Shown: piece by piece, positions 22,020-34,023 of the stretch
How positions within the stretch are numbered: position 1 is the stretch's first letter
How the letters are laid out: each line of letters starts with the position of its first letter
Origin: Gigaspora rosea
Taxonomy: Eukaryota > Glomeromycota > Glomeromycetes > Diversisporales > Gigasporaceae
Length of the DNA: 64,000 nucleotides
NCBI GenBank assembly: GCA_003550325.1
Contig: QKWP01000065.1
Coordinates: 453,042 to 517,041, forward strand
Reading direction: 5' to 3'
Program-made: the position numbers and the translations under genes
Notes under the pieces: generated by a model
The model's database searches: none
Told to the model about the DNA's origin: nothing
The model's input: only the letters and a program-made list of their open reading frames with translations

Positions 22020-25000
22020 TATTGATCTTATTTTTTTGCTGTAGTACAAAAAATAAAATCTTTGTAGTTACGATCTGGAGCTGTTTTTTTTTTTTTTTTG
22101 TATGATCGATGATTTGTTATTATTATTATCAATTTTTTTAACTTACAATGCAATTAAAAAGACATTTATATAACTTTAGAAATTTAAAAATGCTTTTACA
22201 TTTGTGGGACTTTAAACAATAAACATCAAATTAATGAAACTGACTAAAAAGTGACGTCTTTCTCTCTCATGTTCACATATATACAATGGCTTGTTGTTTA
22301 TTTTATTGCATCTATTCAATAGTAGAATTATTCGCCACGAGTCTATCATTTTTGCTACCTATATTTATTATCATTATTTTACATTATTTAATTGTTTACA
22401 TAAACAAATTGTCGATTCTTTTAAAAGATGTTTCAAGTAGAAATATTCATCTAATTTAAAATTCTTGTGATTCTGATTTATGGCGCGTCAAAAGGTCTCT
22501 GATCTTGTGACTTAATATCACAAGTGAATATTTGATTGTTGTTTTTCTGAGGCTTAGTGAATACAGTGGCTTTTGATCTATTTTTAAACCAATAATGTGC
22601 CAACAGCTTTTAAGTTTTCGATACATACATATTTTTTGATCTATACATTTATATTACTATAATATATACTTTACGGTTAAATTCTAAAAATATCTTTGCT
22701 TTCGTTTTTAACATTTACAGATTTAAGTACTTGTATATAGCTAACATTGTATAGCTAATATATAATACAATAATAGTAAAACATTTAATCTTTTAAATAT
22801 TATAAAGTCAAAAGTAAAATAAATATTAATATTTTTTTTATATGACTAAAAATGATTTTACAGTAATTTGTTAAAAAGTACAGTCAGTCGGTATTATATA
22901 AAATTATATACTGTATAGATTAGTCAAATAAACATGTCTAAATTTTATATAGTTTTGAACTTCTTAATATACTTAAAAAATTGGTTTAAAATTTTAGACC
23001 ATTATTTTTGATACTTGCGGATTTTTATATAAAGTTTGAATAAGAGTTATAAAAACTATTTTTTTTAATATTAACCAATTTTTATTGTAGTTTTGAAATT
23101 AACAGATTCATATTATAATACAAACTAAATTACTTAATTGTTATATTAATAAATTTAAATTTAAAAGATTAAAATACTGCAATAATATAAAATACTATAT
23201 TATTCCTTAAAAGGTTTTGCAGCCAAATTTGCCTGCAATTTTAAAAAATATTTAAGTTTTTTTAAATAAAACAAGAAATTAATAGTTTAAAAAATTTATA
23301 TTTTATATAATATATTATTTGAAATATATTTTGTTAACTTTATTATAAAAATTTTTTAAAATATTAAATAATTTTTAATTAATTATAGTTCAAAGTTTTT
23401 GTAACTTTAGAGTTTACTATTAAAATTTTTTTATATTTTCTAAAATTTTAATTATTCCCAAAGCTAAAAAAAATTTTTGCTCTATATAAACTATAAAGTT
23501 GTATTAAGAATAATAGAACTAAAATTAATATTTAAAAAGTTTATTAACAAGGTTTATTCACAATCCACATATGAATGATAGGATTTTATAAATTACAAAA
23601 GTATAATTTACTATGTTTTTTATATATTAATGAAATCTTTTTTTTCTCTACACTTATAAAAATTCTATATAGTCACAAAAAATAAAATATCAATATCTTT
23701 TTATTTACTAAACCTATTTTAAAAATTTTTTTACATTATATATAAAAAAGTATTCTCTACATTTTTCAATTAGAAGATCTAGTAATTAACATAATAAAAA
23801 AAAAAGTTAGCCATAGAGAAAAAAATATTTTACAACAATATGTATATATTATACCAGTGGTGTTTAACACCAGTAAATACAAATTATAATATGCAAAAGA
23901 CTTTTTTGCAGTTAGGGTTAGGGTTAGAGTTCGTGTTAGGGTTTGGGTTAGAGTTAGTATATACCAAAATTTTGCAAGGAATTTTTTTTGTTAGAGTGTG
24001 AAGATAGGTTCCTTAGACAGAATTTTTCGATATAAACAATTTTTGAAAAAAAAACATTTTTTCAAAAAATTCGAGTTACACCTGATCTTCACATTACACA
24101 AATTTCATGAATTTTGGTTGACCAAAACACATATGGTGTTGAACACTAGTAGTGTGCTTTATCAATGTCCTTTTATAATTATAATAAATTTAATAGTAAT
24201 TTGCACCTATAAAATACTATTCTTTTTATGTGAATCAGCAATTAAAATATTTTTTAATTAAAAAATTTGGTTCAAATAGAATATTTTGGGCTTATAAGAA
24301 CTACAATTATTTTTATAATTTAAATACAAATAAAGCAAAAATATAATTCTTATTTTTAAATGTTATTATTATTTTTTTTAAAGCAAGGTCTTTTTTTAGA
24401 TCTATTTATTAATGAAATTTATAAAACTTACAATATTCTATAAAGATATATTGTTTATTTCTAAAAAAAAAAAGAGGATAAAGCTAGTTTACTTTAGATT
24501 TAAATCTTTACCAAATAGATTAAAAATCTCTGGATTATAAAGATATTATTTGGTTTGAAAAGAGATTGAATTCTATAAGCTTGTAAGATCATAATGTAAG
24601 TTTGATAATAGTTGTTTTGTTGTTGTTATTAGATTTTAAGTTTTGTAGAGATATAGTTAAATTAGAAGTATAAAAGGTGCTTGTATTTGATATATTTTAT
24701 TTTACTAGATATTCATATTTCTCTATATATTTGTTTGATTATTTTATTGGCCGGAGCATAGCGACGGACCCTTAGTTTCTATGCAAAATGATACAAAAAT
24801 TACCTTCCTGATGCACTTCAATTGAACAAAATTTACTTTTTTGATATACTTAAATATGTATAATATAAATCTTATCAGAAATAGAATTTGGAAATTTTTT
24901 GTCTGTCCGCATGCGTGTCTATATTTGTGCTTTAATGTTACCAACATATGCATACTAACGCGTTAGTATAATATGATGAACATCATATGATAGGCTCCGG

Positions 25001-25427
25001 GCATATAAACTATGCATTAGCCTAGTAATAGAAACTTGTAGTATATTTTAAGAAATCATTTTATTGAAAAGTTGAAAAGGTTGTATTTGAGATTATAATA
25101 GTAATATTATTGTATAAAATTTATTTAAGTAGTAATTCACAGTTAAAGAGTCAAAATTTCATAGTAAAAATCAGCACATTTTTACTAATTGCCTTATAGA
25201 AATAAAATGCTATACATTTCAATCATAATAAAAAACCCTATAGTAAACAATTAATAAATACTTATATCATATCATATTAACGTGATTTTAATAATTTAAC
25301 TATCATTAGAATTAAAAAAGTTGGTTTTGCAAAGTTTAATTAGAAATTATAAATGCTTTGCTTAGTAAAAAAATACTTTTATATGTGGAAAAGCTCTATT
25401 CACACACTATAGAAATTTACTAATAAA
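22020..25427. other. Long AT-rich gene-poor stretch
   Basis: 22.0–24.7 kb is mostly extremely AT-rich. Near 23911–23955 is a telomere-like tract (gttagggttagggttag) followed by 'accaaaattttgcaaggaa', a pair that recurs near 37.79–37.87 kb (and the second motif near 43.4 kb). ORFs at 23998–24261 and 24744–24953 show no motif and I do not call them. Confidence 0.4.
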
Positions 25428-25638
25428 TGTGACAGATCATAATGAAATCCAGATTAAAATGAAATGATAGTATAAAATCTCGAAAACTAAATTTTTTTGG
25501 GGTGCATTTTTTAGGGTTAGGGTTTAGGGTTAGGGTTAGTTTTAAAAAAAATTGTAATAAACAAGTATTAATAGGTTTTAGAAGGCTAGCAGGTTAAGTA
25601 TAGAATTTAGATTTCATTTTAAATTATGATCTGTGACA
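25428..25638. mobile_element. MITE with telomere-like core (copy 3)
   Basis: Ends TGTGACAGATCATAATGAAAT… and …ATGATCTGTGACA, core 'agggttagggtttagggttaggg'. Closest to 18536–18742, in the opposite orientation. Non-coding. Confidence 0.75.
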
Positions 25639-25785
25639 ATAAATGTCTGCCATAATTTATTATAAATATTGATAATTATTTTATACCTTTTATCTGCGAT
25701 CTTCTATTTAAATATTTTAAATATTTTTTTTTTTTTGTTTTTAATGGCCGTCTACTTTGGCTGACGGTTTTATTGAATATTTGTA
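25639..25785. other. Spacer
   Basis: AT-rich, begins a segment bounded on both sides by 'atattttaaatattt' (about 25710 and 26260). Confidence 0.35.
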
Positions 25786-26250
25786 ATATTTGTTACATAA
25801 ATGAGTGTACAACTAGCCACACGTGCACTTTTGGTGCCTAATTTAAGTAGTCCGCCCGAAGGTTCTACACTAGCTGTCATACCTGCAGACCAACTACGGG
25901 ACCTGCCTATTTAAACTTTCTGACCCATGCTTCTCCTATTACTATCTTACCTATAAGCCAGTATATATTATAGCTTTTCTAGGGTTATTCACAATAACTA
26001 CAGACCTTAGGGCTACTTTACCCACGTAGAAATTGCCAGCCACTTACAAGAATATGTCCCACATCATATAACTATCGTGGTCTTCAGTAACTTGCGCCAA
26101 GGCCACATCGTTACCTACATTGCCCTTATAAGGTTCGTTCCGACCCTAGTACAACCTTATTTTGGTAGCACTTATTAGATCTTCTCTACCTCCTTACTTG
26201 GGACTTGCCAAACGGGTTTCTGTTTTTCTGGTTCCCTGGATTTGCGATGT
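25786..26250. repeat. GC-richer dispersed repeat
   Basis: About 465 bp of markedly higher GC than its flanks. The first 140 bp ('ttgttacataaatgag', 'cttttggtgcctaatttaag', 'ctacgggacctgcc') recur at 27088–27228, 27229–27358 and 32644–32756. No ORF is conserved clearly between copies. It is probably a fragment of a larger transposon family. Confidence 0.55.
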
Positions 26251-27087
26251 AACAAACAATATTTTAAATATTTAAAAAAAATAAATCAAAAATATATTTA
26301 TAGTATAATTGCAAGCAATTTTGTTTGCAATTGCTTATTATTTAAAAAATAGTATTAAAATAATAAATTTTACTAGCATATTTTATTATTTTTTTTGTAG
26401 TCAAAGTTTATATTTTTGAAATATAAATCTATATTAGAATTTTACTAACTATAACTAGTAATAATGATTATTGGTATTATATGATATATAAAATTACATA
26501 TATATATACATATACAAAAATTTTAATTTATTGTTATTGTATTGAATATATTCTTATATAGTATATACTTATGTATATATTATTTTATTCTTAGATGATT
26601 GTTACTACTAATAAATCAATTCACAAAATTGGCTTTATTGGCTTTAATTATTCTATCAGCTACACATTACTATAAATATACTTATATAAATTATTTAATT
26701 ATGAATAGAATAGCTGTTTCATTTATACTCAGCAACATCTACAGAGCTCACTTCATTTATTCTGTAGTTGCTTGCTATAGTTGTTGCATCTGCTTCACTC
26801 CTATTTCCTAAACCAATCCTAATTCTAACCTAAGCTTAATTCTAACTTTAAAGCTAGTTTTCTAACTACTAAATCTTAACTATATCAAAAAGCAAAGATC
26901 ACAAAAATCTAATATTTTATTACTAAGAGGCTACCTCCTCCTCCCACCTGATCATAAATACAGCAATTTGATTGGCTAAAATTATTAAAATTTTATTTTA
27001 TTTTTTTTTTAATTAAAGTGCCGTCTTGGGACTTAGGAATTTTATTCAAGATATTAGGGCCGTCGGTATCCTCTAGGGGAATACCGG
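26251..27087. other. Intergenic, no gene called
   Basis: AT-rich; the ORF at 26599–26811 has no motif. Confidence 0.35.
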
Positions 27088-27358
27088 CATTTGTTACATA
27101 AACGAGGATACATCTAGCCATACATACACTTTTGGTGTCTAATTTAAGTGGTCCGCCCAAGGGTTCCACACTAGCTGCTATACCTGCAACCCAACTACGA
27201 GGATTGCCTATTTAAACTCTCTGATTTTAGACGAGGATACATCTAGCCACATGTACACTTTTGGTATCTAATTTAAGTGGTCCATCCAAAGGTTTTATAC
27301 TAGCTGCCATACCTGCAACCCAACTACGGGAATTGCCTATTTTAAACCCTCTGATCCA
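27088..27358. repeat. Two tandem partial copies of the 25786 repeat
   Basis: Copies at 27088–27228 and 27229–27358 both carry 'acacttttggtgtctaattt'-like, 'ctagctgc' and 'caacccaactac' blocks. Preceded by a short hairpin ('gtcggtat…ataccggc', about 27062–27091). Confidence 0.65.
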
Positions 27359-28789
27359 TGTTCCGCCTATTATTAAAATTTTAAAAAATTTTAAACCTTT
27401 AATATTAAATAATTTTTAAACCAATGTTCCCTTTTGGATGATTTTACTGCCAAAATATTTATCTCAGTAAGACAATTTCAACGAGTCTAAAATCATCAAA
27501 ATCCAATTACAGGATTCTGAAATCATTATAGATTTGTATTGCTCTAGTTATATTATTTTTGTATACATTAAAAATTATAATTAAAGATCTTATAAACTTT
27601 AATATTGAATAACTTCTAAACCAGTTATCCGTTTTAGATGATTTTACTACCAAAATGCTTATTTCAATAAAACAATACTAATGAGCCCAAAATCATCAAA
27701 ATCTGATTATAGGATCCAGAGATCATTATAGATATGAGCATGGTGGACAATCTTTGTTATACAAGCCTTCCAGATCTGAAAATCGTGTCTCAGAGCCAAG
27801 TCGTCCAATAAAAATGCAAGATTTTTATAATATAAGTAACTTTCGATATAAAAAACCTTCGATAAGAAACTCTTGATATAAGAAAAGTCCCAATTAAAAT
27901 TTTTATAATAAAACGCTCTTGTTATAATATAAGAAAGACTTTGACTGGACCCAGCAACTTTCATATCAAGATTCACTTGTATTATCTTAATATTTCTTTT
28001 AAATACATTATAGCATTATTAGTCTTCGCCTCAAGTATTTAGACCGTTTATATTTTCAAACAATTTACAACTGCAATGAGGTTCTGTATCACCAGTGTTA
28101 CTACAACGCCCAATTTTACTTCACTTTATTGATTCAAAAGCTGCGATCTACCAATGCTTTTATCCTTACCGCGAGATAAGTACACTAATTCACATATGTA
28201 TATCTTTGTATTTCATGCTGCTTCATTCTAATTTACATTTACATATTTAACAAGTTTACATATATACAATTAAAGAATAGCGATCTCAAAGTATACGGAT
28301 TAGTATTTGATGAATTTGACGATTTAATACTTCTGAAGTTTGGTGTCAACCATATTAGAAAATAACTAAGGGTGTTGATAACAGTGTTAAGGAATTTCAA
28401 CTTAGAATCACAGAAAATGAAGATGTAATCGGACGAATTCCTTTTAATAGATTAGCCTTTTGGTAAAGTGGTTAGATGGTATACGAAAATAGAAGAATAT
28501 GTACGTTCACGCGTACCATGTAGATAGAGATGAGCGATTACTTATTAAAAAGATTAGAATTAACTGTAGTTATTTAATAATCTTATTTTTTTTGCGATGG
28601 TTATGAACGATTGATTACAAATAAAATTCTTTTTTCATACATAGTAATTATGCAATTTGTCATTATGTATATTGAGTACTTATTCACAAAGCATTTAAAA
28701 TATAGTACTTATTAAACTATTTCCTAATAAAATATTTTTTATTGGATTTTAATAATAAAACATTTAATTAAACAAATTACATTGAAAAA
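27359..28789. other. Intergenic with a ~190-bp duplicated block
   Basis: A block with 'ttttagatgattttactaccaaaatg' and 'aaaatcatcaaaatc' occurs at about 27395–27560 and again at 27590–27740, and inverted at about 32395–32590. The minus ORF at 27707–27976 lies across it and shows no motif. A weak tRNA-like block at 28455–28530 is not convincing. Confidence 0.4.
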
Positions 28790-28950
28790 ATATTAAGACT
28801 AAATAATTGTAGTATTAGTATTCAAAAATCTTTCAAGGGCTATAGAATATGCTTGTTCTACTCTTGGCAATGCTTGCTTATCTTTTTGAAGTACTTCTAA
28901 TATATCACTTTCATTACCATATGTTGCCGAAAATAAGCTACCTTTTTTTG
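28790..28950 (-). pseudogene. 3'-end fragment of the RING-ended gene family (copy 1)
   Basis: The minus strand encodes LFSATYGNESDILEVLQKDK and QALPRVEQAYSIALERF, then LNTNTTII and a stop. It is nearly the same C-terminus as the longer pseudogene at 29099–31680, with a different lead-in sequence. Only the last ~50 codons are present. Confidence 0.6.
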
Positions 28951-28966
28951 CTGATTTTTAACAATT

Positions 28967-29059
28967 AATATTCAAAAATCTTTCAAGGGCTATAGAATAT
29001 GCTTGCTCTACTCTTGGCAATGCTTGCTTATCTTTTCGAAGTACTTCTAATATATCGAC
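28967..29059 (-). pseudogene. 3'-end fragment of the RING-ended gene family (copy 2, ends at N)
   Basis: Repeats the block 'caaaaatctttcaagggc' to 'ttctaatatatc' and stops at the undetermined base 29060. Very close to the copies on either side; it may be an assembly joint and not a real third copy. Confidence 0.55.
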
Positions 29060-29060
29060 N
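29060..29060. other. Undetermined base (N) at a duplicated joint
   Basis: A single N follows 'atatcgac'. The sequence after it (atttaattaaac…) repeats the one that starts at 28762. The placement suggests a contig join. Confidence 0.7.
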
Positions 29061-29098
29061 ATTTAATTAAACAAATTACGTTGAAAAAAATATTAAGA

Positions 29099-31680
29099 CT
29101 AAATAATTGTAGTATTAATATTCAAAAATCTTTCAAGGGCTATAGAATATGCTTGTTCTACTCTTGGCAATGCTTGCTTATCTTTTCGAAGTACTTCTAA
29201 TATATCATCTTCATTTACTATCTGCTGATCTTGTGGACTATCTTCGTCGGCTTCAATAATGTTTTTAAGATTCGACTTCGATTTATTTAATTTACTTAAT
29301 CGTGAAACTAGAGAAGAAACATTAGTTTGTATACCTAATTTTAAAACATTTTCACAATGATAACATTTTCCATTTAATGAAATAGTAAAACAGCTCTCAT
29401 GGTATCCATGACCACATGCAATAACCATGGAGCTTTTACCTGTCCCATCGCATAATATATCATAACAATGATCACATTTGTTATATAATGGCAAATGCGT
29501 GCTGCTAAACCCTAATGGCATTTGCTTTTTGTCGACTGTAATATTCAATGAAGTTAGCTTGAAAGAAATTATTTCTCCTGGGCCTTTGACAATGAAGCTT
29601 TGACCTAATCTTTGATATGCATTACCAAAGATTTTGAGAAGAAACACCTGTGCCTTTTTTGTCAATAAAGTCAAATAATCTTTATCCGCATATGTAGACT
29701 TTTTCTGAATGGCAAATATATCTTCAAACGAATTAATAGTCTTTCTGACATCAACGATCTTAGCTGTTTTGGAAAGATGTTGCAGGGTATCAATGGGTGA
29801 AGTCTGCCATTGTATTCTACTATGCATATTTTCAACAGAATAATCTGTAAATTTAACTAAATGTTCTTTTAGTACATTCAATATTGGGTGATTTGTTTGA
29901 CCCCAATAAAGTATATCAGAAAAAAATGCTAAAGGCGCTTTGTTATAACTACGCCTCTCAAACTGCAGAAAAATGCTCCATGCTTGAAATACGCCTTTGA
30001 TGTATGATTCCCAATCTCCAGATCAAAACAAAGTTGAATAGATATCTAATCCCACTAGCACCGTATTATCTAATAATTCAAACAAAAATAAAAATTCAAT
30101 ATCTTTGCAATGCTTATCAAACTTACCCATTACTACTGGTTTGATTTTTTTCAAGCACTTCTTGCCAATTCTAAAAGTACGAATGTTCAATATGGGCTTG
30201 GTGTCTTGCTAAGTGCCTTACTTGTACTAAAAACATATTGATGCTCCATGTTAAAAAAATCCCAATAAATCTTTATTATAGACTCGAGTATGTTTAACTG
30301 AATATAAAGAACGCCAATAATTGGAATAAAAGATAATATACTATTTGGTATATTATCTTTACGGTTCAGTAAATGAAGAGTAATAGCTTGTCGTGTAAAC
30401 ACTTGCTCGGGCCAATCCGCTACAACTGGAATAACATAATTATTCAAATAATTAGTTAATGAAGACACATTACAAACATGTTGCAAAGCATCAATATACT
30501 GATCTATTTCTTTAAGGCTTAATTCAAAAAAGTCTAAAAGAATCGTGTCTTTCATTTTACGCTCTTCTCGCTGTTCTTGTATGCGATCATCATATTTATG
30601 AAGAGTCATATTTTCAAGCTTTTCGTCCAATGGCGTTTCATAGTAAAACTGGTCATTAAACGTCTTAGACATTCGTCTCATATAATGGCTATCTAAAAAA
30701 TTTAGAATTAATTAAATTTGGATTGTGAATTGATATACCGTTTGGTGCGATTCATGGAATGGCTGTTGAATCAATACCATTTAGCAACAATGTCGTCATA
30801 TGTGCTACGCTTGATGTTGAACATGTATCTGGGGTTCGTGGAGTATGGATATTGTGATAATCATCGACATTAAGGACTAGTGCCTTATCTTTTTTAACTT
30901 CCAGATACGAAGTAACCTATTTAAATAATTGTCTGAAATATCTGTTTTTATTCTGTCTAGATGCCTTCGTGAAATTGTTATACCAGCATACAATAAAGCA
31001 TCTATGGCTTCCATAGAAACTCCCATAAAATCTACAAAAAGAGAGCTGTTTTTTTTAAAAGCTGTTAGTTTGGAATTTTGATTTCCGCAAATAATATAAC
31101 ATTCTACTGCTAATTTTTTATCTAATTTATTTAAAGATTTATCACTCCTTTTTTCGGGAAGTGATGCATTATAAATTGAATCAAAGAAATTACTTAGCCT
31201 AAAATCCTTAACCACCATCTCTCTTCGCAGCTGTTTAAAGCTGTAAATAACCAGTTCTTGCTCATTTTTCTTCTATCGTATAAGAGCTTTGTCAAGACAT
31301 TAACGCTATTTACCCACGAAAGATTATCATTGTTTGCTGTTGGTTCATCTTTCAAATTCCAAAGTGGTATAGCCATGCACTGATTCCAGCACATTAAATA
31401 ACACTGATATGCCAGAGACCATTCGAGAGCCCTTCGTTCAGCCTTATTTTTTCTCTCTAGACAAGCCATTGCTTCGATTTCATTAAAGAAAAAACCTAAT
31501 TGATCATTCTTGTCTTCAGCAACTAATTTAAGTTGAGAAAATGTAACAATAGGTGGATTGTTGCCTATAATTTCTCTTTTAAAAATAATATTGGTTAATA
31601 ACGAAATACTCTCAGCCATAGAAAGAGTATCATTTCTTCGCCTTTTTGATCCTTTTGCCCATTCGTGCGTGCTCTATGTA
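29099..31680 (-). pseudogene. Decayed member of an expanded family ending in a RING-like zinc finger
   Basis: Minus-strand pieces follow in the right order. 31619–31194 reads to ALNSCEERWWL, then a frameshift to DFRLSNFFDSIYNASLPEKR. At about 30870 VLNVDDYHNIHTPRTPDT continues, with TGA after STAIP. 30681–30187 carries RRMSKTFNDQ and VPVVADWPEQVFTRQAIT-like text. About 30050 has LDIYSTLF–TGA–SGDWESYIKG, then APLAFFSDILYWGQTNHPI runs into the open frame 29881–29099. That frame contains VENMHSRI and a C-terminal zinc finger: CDHC, CGHGYHESC and CYHC, i.e. C-x2-C … C-x-H-x3-H-x2-C … C-x2-C, a RING-H2-like pattern. At least two stops and one frameshift break it. I recognise the pattern as a multi-copy family of AMF genomes, probably transposon-linked; the biochemical role is unknown. 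Confidence 0.6.
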
Positions 31681-32643
31681 AGTATACATGAGGACAAAAG
31701 CATTTCGGGTTCTAAAACCCAAAATTAAAATTTGAAGACGAAATTGTTTTTGACCTATTTACTTGAAAGACGAAATTATTTGATACTTTTTTTGAATAGA
31801 TGAAATTATAAGAAACATATCTATATAAATTTTATTTGCTCTTCCTTATAAAAAATTTTAATTTTCTCTAATGAAGATGAAATAGGCCTTTTTTAAAAAT
31901 CAATTTCGGTGGCATCACTATATGTAAGTATTCGCCCCATTTACTACGATCGAGTTATAACAGTTCAAACACATATACTCATTCTTATGATTTTTGTAGT
32001 ATGAAGCCAAAGTTCCGTTAGCTTGTGCTTTAGTCAACACATGTTCAGTTATTTTTTCCAGTTTAAGGCCGGGGCTCTCTTACAGATCTTGCCTACGCAC
32101 TTCTTAGCCAAATCGTGAGTTTAATTACCGACCATTTCCTATAAAACTTGTTATTAGTAAAACTTTTTGAAAATTGGGATTATTTGGGATTAATTTTAAG
32201 AGTCTATAGGTTGTTTAAAGACTTTTTGCTTGCTTTCGTTTTAGAGCAGATTTATTTGGTAGTTTTCGAGAAACTGCAAAAATAAAAAGTACTTTAATCT
32301 GTATAAAAAGTCAAAAAATTTTTTTACTTAAATTGGCTAAGCCACAATATTGATCATCCAAATTTGGGTTTGTCCACCATGCTATAGATATGTATTATTT
32401 TTAATTTATATTAAAACAACACAAATCTATAATGATTTTTGGATCTCATATTCAGATTTAACAATTTTATATTTGTTAAAATCATCTTATTGTGATGTGC
32501 ATATTGGTAGTAAAATCATATAAAATGAGTTACTGGTTCAGAAGTTATTCAATATTAAAATTTATAAAAATTTTTTTCAGATTCAAAGTACCTGTTTTGG
32601 GGCATATGATTTTATTTGGTTTATACATCATAAATTATATTTG
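31681..32643. other. Intergenic, no gene called
   Basis: Includes an inverted copy (about 32395–32590) of the 27.4–27.7 kb block and 'gtccaccatgctatagatatg', which matches the inverse of the sequence near 27740. Confidence 0.4.
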
Positions 32644-32756
32644 AACAAAAGTACAACTAGCTACATATACACTTTTGGTGTCTAATTTAAGTAGTTCTAT
32701 ACTAGCTTCATACCTGCAACCCAACTACAGGAATTGCCTATTTAAACTTTCTAATT
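32644..32756. repeat. Fourth copy of the 25786 repeat
   Basis: Shares 'cacttttggtgtctaattt', 'ctagcttcatacctgcaacc' and 'caactacaggaattgcctat' with 27088–27358; an internal stretch around 'ggtccgcccaag' is missing. Confidence 0.6.
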
Positions 32757-33229
32757 TTCCACTTTACAGGAATATCTGTAATACATATACAGTTAGTTCA
32801 GATATCCCAGATCTATTTTCTCATTATTTCTTAGGACTTCTTCTTGTACCTGAAGGTACAATCTGGCTTATCCTTAACAGAAAACTTGGTAGAGCAGTAT
32901 TTGTTTTACCAGATATTTGTCTTCATTTCAGTAACTTATACATTTACTAAGACTAGAGTTAACACCTCTATTCAGATTTATATATCTAGATATATATTAT
33001 ATTATATGATATAACGTGACAGAACCATGAAATATACATAGATAGGTAAGATATGAGTTTGCTTATTTTTGAGGTTTTTTATACAGATCTTTTTTATTTA
33101 TAGTAATTTTTTGCTTATTTTTAAAGTTTTTTCTGCAGATCTTTTCTTTTTTAGTAACCCTATAATTAATTTAACCTATCTATATATATTTCGGAGTCCT
33201 AACGTGACATAGTGTTTTTATATCTAGAT
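32757..33229. other. Spacer with imperfect inverted repeats
   Basis: 'ataacgtgacagaaccatgaaatat' (about 33011) is a rough inverse of 'atatttcggagtcctaacgtga' (about 33187–33208), so 33011–33208 may be an eroded MITE. ORF 32675–32950 lies over repeat sequence and is not called. Confidence 0.35.
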
Positions 33230-33393
33230 TAGAGATGGGCACCATGCGCATGACTACATGCATGCATGTAGTTAATTCAGGCCAGCATTAAGAAATTAAA
33301 TCATACCTTTGGTCAAAACATGCATACATGCATGCAAAAAATGCATGCGCATGTGCATGCTAAAATAAAAATTTTGTATTTTGCCCATCTCTA
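33230..33393. mobile_element. hAT-type MITE with palindromic 8-bp target
   Basis: Termini TAGAGATGGGCA… and …TGCCCATCTCTA are perfect inverts, flanked by the 8-bp direct repeat ATCTAGAT (33222–33229, 33394–33401). The interior is made of 'tgcatgcatg' motifs. Termini of this type are known from hAT elements. Confidence 0.85.
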
Positions 33394-33685
33394 ATCTAGA
33401 TATAAATAAATTTGGATTTAAATTTAAATTCAGATATATACTATGATAAAACCAGATTAATTCAGATATAAAAAATGGGATTGTATTATTTCACTAACAA
33501 TCACTTTACTAACATAACATTTCGCTAACAAATACTCACTAACAAGTTCATTTTACTGACAGTTTGTTTTATTAAAGTTTATTTCATCAACAAGTTTTTT
33601 TTTTCAAAAAGCACACTAACATTAGCCCTAATTCTACCTAATTCTACTCTAATTCTAATGACAATGACCAGAATTACTTTATATT
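33394..33685. other. Spacer
   Basis: Short imperfect 'ctaacaa' repeats around 33490–33600; no gene. Confidence 0.35.
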
Positions 33686-33891
33686 TGAATTGATCAAATT
33701 CAAATATGGTCAAATTTGATTTGATTTGACAAATATTTAATTTGATTTGAAAATTACTATTAAAAATTCAAATTCAAATAAAATTCAAATTCAAATATTT
33801 GAATCAAATCAAATTTAAATCAGGGTCAATTTGGTTTAATCAAATTCAAATTAATCCAATATTTGATTTGATTTGAATTTGAGGAACCCTA
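33686..33891. mobile_element. Truncated hAT-type MITE of the 'caaattcaaat' family
   Basis: Matches 59327–59615 and 62254–62569 over the 'gatttgatttg/caaattcaaat' interior and ends in GGAACCCTA, but lacks the TAGGGTTCC left end. Confidence 0.7.
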
Positions 33892-34023
33892 AATATTATA
33901 TATTATCTATAATAATATAGCACCTTTTATTCTTTTTGTCAATCTTACTAATATGATAAAATGATACTAAGGCCCAACAATAAAAATGATACTGACTAAA
34001 AGTAACAAGATTATAAAAAAAAA

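Noticed and set aside
27707-27976. 89-aa minus ORF
   Set aside because: Part of it lies in a block repeated at 27.4 and 32.4 kb and it has no supporting motif.
28455-28530. tRNA-like block ('tttggtaaagtggttagatggta')
   Set aside because: The B-box is poor (cgttcacgcgt) and no cloverleaf pairing can be drawn.
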